From Phytoactinopolyspora endophytica (GTDB taxonomy: Bacteria > Actinomycetota > Actinomycetes > Jiangellales > Jiangellaceae), in assembly GCF_004138495.1 (NCBI RefSeq), contig NZ_ML142852.1:373802-381804 (forward strand): a DNA stretch of 8,003 nucleotides, given 5' to 3'. Each line of letters opens with the position of its first letter. Positions within the stretch are counted from its first letter, which is position 1. Below, in pieces: positions 4,706-8,003 of the stretch. Made by a program: the position numbers and the translations under genes. Under the pieces are notes generated by a model. It was not told the DNA's origin and did not search any database. It saw only the letters and a list, made by a program, of their open reading frames with translations.

Positions 4706-6292
4706 ATGCCATCCAACACGACGACGCGGTCCGGTGTGCGGGCCGGGCCACGAGAGTGGCTCGGCCTGGCTGTGCTGGCTCTCCCGACGATCCTGATCGC
4801 CCTTGATCTGACCGTGCTCTACATGGCCCTGCCGCACCTCGGGTCCGATCTGAACGCCAGCAACACTCAGATGCTGTGGATCACCGATATCTACGGCTTC
4901 GTGGTGGCTGGGCTTCTCATCACGATGGGGACGCTGGGTGACCGCATCGGGCGTCGCCGGATGCTGCTGTTCGGCGCCACCGCGTTCGGGGCCATGTCGG
5001 TGCTCGCCGCTTACTCCACCAGCGCCGAGATGCTGATCGTGACTCGGGCGCTTCTCGGCCTCGCCGGGGCGACGCTGATGCCGTCCACCCTGTCGCTGAT
5101 CGGAACCATGTTCACCCAGCCGAGACAGCGAGGCCTGGCCATCGGCATCTGGGGGATGTCCTTTTCGCTAGGCACCGCGATCGGGCCCGCGATCGGCGGA
5201 GCCATGCTGGAGAACTTCTGGTGGGGTTCGGTGTTCCTGCTGGGTGTGCCGGTGATGGGGGTTCTGCTGGTATCGGGGCGGTTCTTGCTACCCGAGTACC
5301 GTGACCCGCGGGCCGCACGGCTGGATGTCGCCAGTGTCGCCCTGTCGCTCGGTGCCATCCTGCCCGTCGTCTACGGGATCAAGGAGATCGCCAAGGACAG
5401 AGCGCTGGCCGGGGTGCCGGTCGCGGTCGCGGCCGCCGGGTTCGTCCTCGGGTGGCTGTTCGTCCGCCGTCAGAACCGGCTCGGCGACCCACTGCTGGAC
5501 CTACGGATGTTCCGGAACCGACAGTTCTCTGGCGCGGTCGTGGGGCTGTGCATGGCCGCGATCACCCTCACGGCCGTCATGCTCTTCTTCACTCAGTACC
5601 TGCAACTGGTCGAAGGCATGTCACCGCTACGAGCCGGGCTGTGGTTCCTGCCGATGGCGACGGCCTTCGTCGTCAGCTCGGTCGCGGCTCCCCTGCTGGC
5701 GCGGAGACTCCGGCCCGCATACGTCATCGTGGGCGGCCTGTCGGTGGCGGTCGCCGGGCTGGTGTTGCTGACCCAGCTGCAGGCGATCTCCGGCCTCGGG
5801 CTTCTGGTGACCGGGTGCACCACGTTCGCCTTCGGCGTCGTGCCGTTGCTGGCGCTCGGGACGGACATGGTGGTCAGCTCCGCCCCACCGGAGAAGACCG
5901 GATCCGCCGCCGCCACCTCCGAGACAGGGAGCGAGCTCGGCATGGCGATGGGCATCGCCACGCTTGGCGCGGCCGGCACGGCCGTCTACAGCCGCGAGCT
6001 GGCCGGCACCATCCCCGCCGCGGTCCCGGCAGACGCCGGAGCGACCGCCCGGGACAGCTTCGCAAACGCGTTCGCTGTCGCCGATGAGCTACCCGCACCG
6101 CTCGGCGACGAGCTCGTCAGCGCTGCCCGCGACGCGTTCACGACCGGTTTCAACGTGGTCGCTGCCGGCAGCACGGCCCTGCTGATCGCCATCGCCGCGC
6201 TCGTCATGGCCGTGCTTCGCCACGTCCGGCCGTTCGGACACGAGCGCGAGCCAGTCGAGGAGATCGCCGTGCGGTCTCCGTCCAGCGGGTGA
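4706..6292 (+). CDS. QacA/SmvA-like 14-TM MFS drug exporter (DHA2 family)
   Basis: This 528-residue cytoplasmic-membrane proton antiporter probably exports toxic, often cationic, compounds. Motif D1 is in TM1 (ALDLTVLYMALP, 32-43), motif A in the TM2-TM3 loop (GTLGDRIGRRR, 75-85), and the antiporter motif C in TM5 (SLGTAIGPAIGG, 154-165). Fourteen hydrophobic segments fit the length, the last near 485-505. D34 in TM1 and D61 in TM2 coincide with functional acidic residues of QacA, and E406/E410 lie near its late-TM acidic cluster. The TM10 position equivalent to QacA D323 appears to be F321 (LPMATAF, 315-321), as recalled from the QacA sequence, so this resembles QacB more than QacA. An extracellular loop at about 430-475 is rich in Ala, Asp and Glu. 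The frame is also open to GTG 4676 (538 residues), but the ribosome-binding site favours 4706. WrbA-like follows 60 bases downstream, probably co-transcribed. Confidence 0.92.
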   Translation: MPSNTTTRSGVRAGPREWLGLAVLALPTILIALDLTVLYMALPHLGSDLNASNTQMLWITDIYGFVVAGLLITMGTLGDRIGRRRMLLFGATAFGAMSVLAAYSTSAEMLIVTRALLGLAGATLMPSTLSLIGTMFTQPRQRGLAIGIWGMSFSLGTAIGPAIGGAMLENFWWGSVFLLGVPVMGVLLVSGRFLLPEYRDPRAARLDVASVALSLGAILPVVYGIKEIAKDRALAGVPVAVAAAGFVLGWLFVRRQNRLGDPLLDLRMFRNRQFSGAVVGLCMAAITLTAVMLFFTQYLQLVEGMSPLRAGLWFLPMATAFVVSSVAAPLLARRLRPAYVIVGGLSVAVAGLVLLTQLQAISGLGLLVTGCTTFAFGVVPLLALGTDMVVSSAPPEKTGSAAATSETGSELGMAMGIATLGAAGTAVYSRELAGTIPAAVPADAGATARDSFANAFAVADELPAPLGDELVSAARDAFTTGFNVVAAGSTALLIAIAALVMAVLRHVRPFGHEREPVEEIAVRSPSSG

Positions 6293-6352
6293 TGAAGCCC
6301 GTGTGACACCGAATATGCCGGACCGAATCGACACCACCGGGAGAACCCTGAA

Positions 6353-6994
6353 GTGAGCAGCCCAGAAGCACGTATCGCGATCATCTACTACTCCTCCACA
6401 GGCAACGTCCATCGCCTGGCCCAAGCGTTCGCGGACGGCGCCGCCGACGCCGGCGCGGAGGTTCGGTTGCGGCGAGCGGCCGAGCTGGCGCCGGACGCCT
6501 CCATCGACTCCAACCCGGCATGGCGCGCCCATCTGGACGCCACTGCGTACATCAAGCCCGCGACCCTCGACGACCTGGAGTGGGCCAACGGCTATGCGTT
6601 CGGCACGCCGACCCGGTACGGCAACGTCAGCTCCCAGCTCAGGCAGTTCCTGGACACCACCGGCGGGCTCTGGCAGGCCGGAAAGTTGGCGAACAAGCCG
6701 GCGACCGGTTTCACCAGCAGCCACTTCGCCCACGGCGGACAAGAGTCGACGCTGCTGTCTCTCTACAACACCTTGTGCCATTGGGGTTCGATCGTCCTGC
6801 CGACCGGCTATGTCAACTACGAAGTCGCCGCTGCAGCCGGCGGCAACCCGTACGGCGTCAGCTGTGTCGAGGAGCAGAGCGACGACGATGAGTATCTCAA
6901 GGCGGTCCTGGAGGCGGCCCGGCACCAAGGTAGCCGGCTCGCTGAGGCCGCCGTGCTGCTGGCATCCCTGACGAGCCGACCGTCGGCAGCGTGA
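6353..6994 (+). CDS. wrbA: WrbA-type FMN-dependent NAD(P)H:quinone oxidoreductase
   Basis: This 213-residue flavodoxin-fold enzyme reduces quinones by two electrons in the cytosol and so avoids semiquinone radicals. YYSSTGNVHRLA (12-23) is the FMN phosphate loop, replacing the usual YSxxGH. GTPTRYGNVSSQLRQFLD (84-101) and GLWQAGKLANKPATGF (105-120) are the conserved WrbA flavin-binding and core segments. HFAHGGQESTLLSLYNTLCHWG (124-145) carries the HGGQE motif, and LPTGY (149-153) is also typical. Length is close to the usual 200. It starts with GTG; GGGAG at 6339-6343 lies nine bases upstream. It sits 60 bases after the MFS exporter on the same strand, with no terminator between, so an operon coupling efflux with quinone detoxification is likely. 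The C-terminal tail after about residue 185 is helical and slightly longer than in E. coli WrbA. A 384-residue open frame on the opposite strand (6089-7243) is a GC-driven shadow of it. Confidence 0.92.
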   Translation: MSSPEARIAIIYYSSTGNVHRLAQAFADGAADAGAEVRLRRAAELAPDASIDSNPAWRAHLDATAYIKPATLDDLEWANGYAFGTPTRYGNVSSQLRQFLDTTGGLWQAGKLANKPATGFTSSHFAHGGQESTLLSLYNTLCHWGSIVLPTGYVNYEVAAAAGGNPYGVSCVEEQSDDDEYLKAVLEAARHQGSRLAEAAVLLASLTSRPSAA

Positions 6995-7021
6995 ACAGCG
7001 GGGTTGGCCAAGAACTCGCTC

Positions 7022-7047
7022 CAGATACCAGGGACTGGAGGTATCTG
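7022..7047. terminator. Perfect 8-bp inverted repeat after wrbA, possible terminator or operator
   Basis: CAGATACC (7022-7029) and GGTATCTG (7040-7047) pair perfectly around a 10-base loop, 27 bases after the wrbA stop and followed by a pyrimidine-rich TCTCTT. It could end the MFS-wrbA transcript. The stem is only half G+C and the tail has few Ts, so an operator for the lipoprotein gene 80 bases downstream is the alternative. Confidence 0.45.
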
Positions 7048-7114
7048 TCTCTTGAGCGTCTCGCCCGGACTCGCGTCGTGCGATGTGCGGGTGCGGTCCA
7101 GTCGACATTGATGA

Positions 7115-7120
7115 AAGGAA
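7115..7120 (+). promoter_or_regulatory. Ribosome-binding site fixing the lipoprotein start at 7128
   Basis: AAGGAA lies seven bases before ATG 7128, ideal spacing. The frame is open back to ATG 7083, but those 15 residues would precede the signal peptide and have no such site. Confidence 0.7.
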
Positions 7121-7127
7121 CCTTATT

Positions 7128-7955
7128 ATGCGCATGACGCTTCCGAAGCGTCGCATGCTTGCGGCCGCAGCTGGTGCGGCGCTCGCTCTCGGCCTCACCG
7201 CGTGTTCGTCCGACGACGGCGGGACGGACGACACCACCGGCACCGCGAACGACGAGTCCGGCGATCAGCCACCCGAGGACCAAGACGACGGCGAGGAGCC
7301 CGGCGACGCCGTTGACGACTCGGATGATGAAGAAGGGGAGGAAACAGCCGAGGACGCCGACGACCCCGTCGAGGAAGAAGAGGAGGAGCCCGGCGACGAC
7401 GCGGCGGACGGCGCGGAGGGCGACAGCGATACCCCTGAGTGGGCTGCGGCCGTGACCACGCCGGGCGAGAAGGTAGCCACGATTGAAGGGTCAAACTTCG
7501 AGGCGGAGATCTACCAGGTGGGGGTGGCCCAGTCGACGAAGGATGGCTTGCTCGTCGATCCGGACAACAATCAACCCGTCCTGGCCGAGGGCGACGACAT
7601 CGTGTTCGTCAACTACGTCGTCACCAACACCTCGGACGAAGTCATCCCCATGAGTTCCAGCCTCGTGTCCATGTCGGCCGAGTACGAGGACTGGCCGTAT
7701 CTGCAAGGGATGGACACCATCACGGACAACGATCTGTACGACGAGGTGGACGTCAACAGCGACGGGGTCGGCGCCCGTCAGGACGACGGCATCTACCCGC
7801 TCAGCCCGGGGCAGTCGATCTCTTACGGGGAGAACTTCATGTACCGCACCGATGCCGCGGTGATCTTCGAGGCCACGTTGACTCCGGTCGATGAGGCCGG
7901 TGATCTTGTCAGTGACGAGCAACAGGAGGTCACCACCGAGGTCACCCTCTCTTGA
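7128..7955 (+). CDS. Exported lipoprotein with a highly acidic linker and a C-terminal beta-rich domain
   Basis: This 275-residue protein is predicted to be anchored to the outer face of the membrane; its function is unknown. MRMTLPKRRM plus a hydrophobic core (11-22) is a lipoprotein signal peptide, and LTAC (23-26) is the lipobox, with C26 the lipidated residue. Residues 27 to about 104 form a linker in which 39 of 78 residues are Asp or Glu and none is Lys or Arg, with a run of six Glu. Such linkers span the cell wall or bind cations. The remainder (105-275) is beta-rich: EAEIYQVGVA, DIVFVNYVVTNTSDEVIPMSS and a terminal VIFEATLTPV. The layout recalls DUF4352/telokin-like extracellular domains of actinomycete lipoproteins, but the family is not recognised with confidence. 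DVNSDGVGARQD (208-219) resembles a calcium-binding EF-hand or dockerin loop. It is preceded by a ribosome-binding site and not obviously part of the wrbA operon. Confidence 0.85.
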   Translation: MRMTLPKRRMLAAAAGAALALGLTACSSDDGGTDDTTGTANDESGDQPPEDQDDGEEPGDAVDDSDDEEGEETAEDADDPVEEEEEEPGDDAADGAEGDSDTPEWAAAVTTPGEKVATIEGSNFEAEIYQVGVAQSTKDGLLVDPDNNQPVLAEGDDIVFVNYVVTNTSDEVIPMSSSLVSMSAEYEDWPYLQGMDTITDNDLYDEVDVNSDGVGARQDDGIYPLSPGQSISYGENFMYRTDAAVIFEATLTPVDEAGDLVSDEQQEVTTEVTLS

Positions 7956-7959
7956 GCAT

Positions 7960-7976
7960 CCACCTTGTCGCGGTGG
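7960..7976 (+). terminator. Weak hairpin after the lipoprotein gene
   Basis: CCACC (7960-7964) pairs with GGTGG (7972-7976) around a 7-base loop, five bases after the stop codon. An alternative stem, GGTGGG (7975-7980) with CCCACC (7998-8003), could form at the window edge. Neither has a clear T-tract, so a role as terminator is only suggested by position. Confidence 0.3.
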
Positions 7977-8003
7977 TGGGTTGAAGTGTGGTTTCGGCCC
8001 ACC

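Noticed and set aside
4472..4837. Upstream extension of the secreted-protein frame to 452 residues
   Set aside because: The extra 122 residues would bury the signal peptide, overlap the MFS gene and its control region, and lack domain-like sequence.
5452..6087. 211-residue plus-strand frame inside the MFS gene
   Set aside because: It is an Arg/Gly/Pro-rich out-of-frame translation of the transporter, with no domain.
6089..7243. 384-residue open frame on the minus strand across the end of the MFS gene and all of wrbA
   Set aside because: It is antisense to two confidently identified genes, has no recognisable motif, and long antisense frames are expected in GC-rich DNA.
1..8003. CRISPR array, tRNA, rRNA or insertion sequence
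   Set aside because: I scanned by eye and found no regularly spaced repeats, cloverleaf sequence, rRNA segment or transposase motif.

Overview
The window is GC-rich throughout and carries Actinomycete hallmarks: an ECF42-type sigma factor, GTG starts, an acidic Cys-anchored lipoprotein, and several family sequences typical of Streptomyces, Jiangella and related soil actinomycetes. The genus cannot be fixed from the sequence alone. There is no rRNA, tRNA, CRISPR array, transposase or phage gene. Everything recognisable is a chromosomal stress, transport or envelope gene.

Layout, left to right. (1) 1-842 (+) is the 3' part of an ECF42 sigma factor gene, cut by the window edge. It ends in a perfect AT-rich inverted repeat (830-870) and converges on (2) 915-1913 (-), a zinc-free MDR-family quinone/enal oxidoreductase. 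(3) Divergent from it is a two-gene operon: an ArsR-family repressor (1986-2342, possibly starting at 2004) overlapping an AlkC-type alkyl-DNA glycosylase (2335-3441) by 8 bases. A 35-bp near-palindrome (1960-1994) lies exactly where both divergent promoters are predicted. (4) 3479-4471 (-) is a secreted, propeller-like protein, probably DUF6454. (5) Divergent from it are a QacA/SmvA-like 14-TM MFS exporter (4706-6292) and a WrbA-type flavodoxin quinone reductase (6353-6994). The 234-bp gap between 4471 and 4706 holds a 17-bp tandem repeat and an 11-bp-spaced direct repeat. (6) After an 8-bp perfect hairpin (7022-7047) comes a lipoprotein with a very acidic linker (7128-7955).

How the genes may work together. 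The most coherent unit is the ArsR, AlkC and quinone oxidoreductase locus around 915-3441. A single-cysteine repressor could sense an electrophile or alkylating agent. It would then derepress a carbonyl/quinone reductase on one side and a DNA alkylation-repair glycosylase on the other. This is inference from gene order, overlap and the shared palindrome; no experiment is known to me. The MFS-WrbA pair is a second efflux-plus-quinone-detoxification unit. Nothing in the window amounts to a clear new defence or biosynthetic system. The ArsR/AlkC/oxidoreductase module is the best candidate for an undescribed regulatory circuit.
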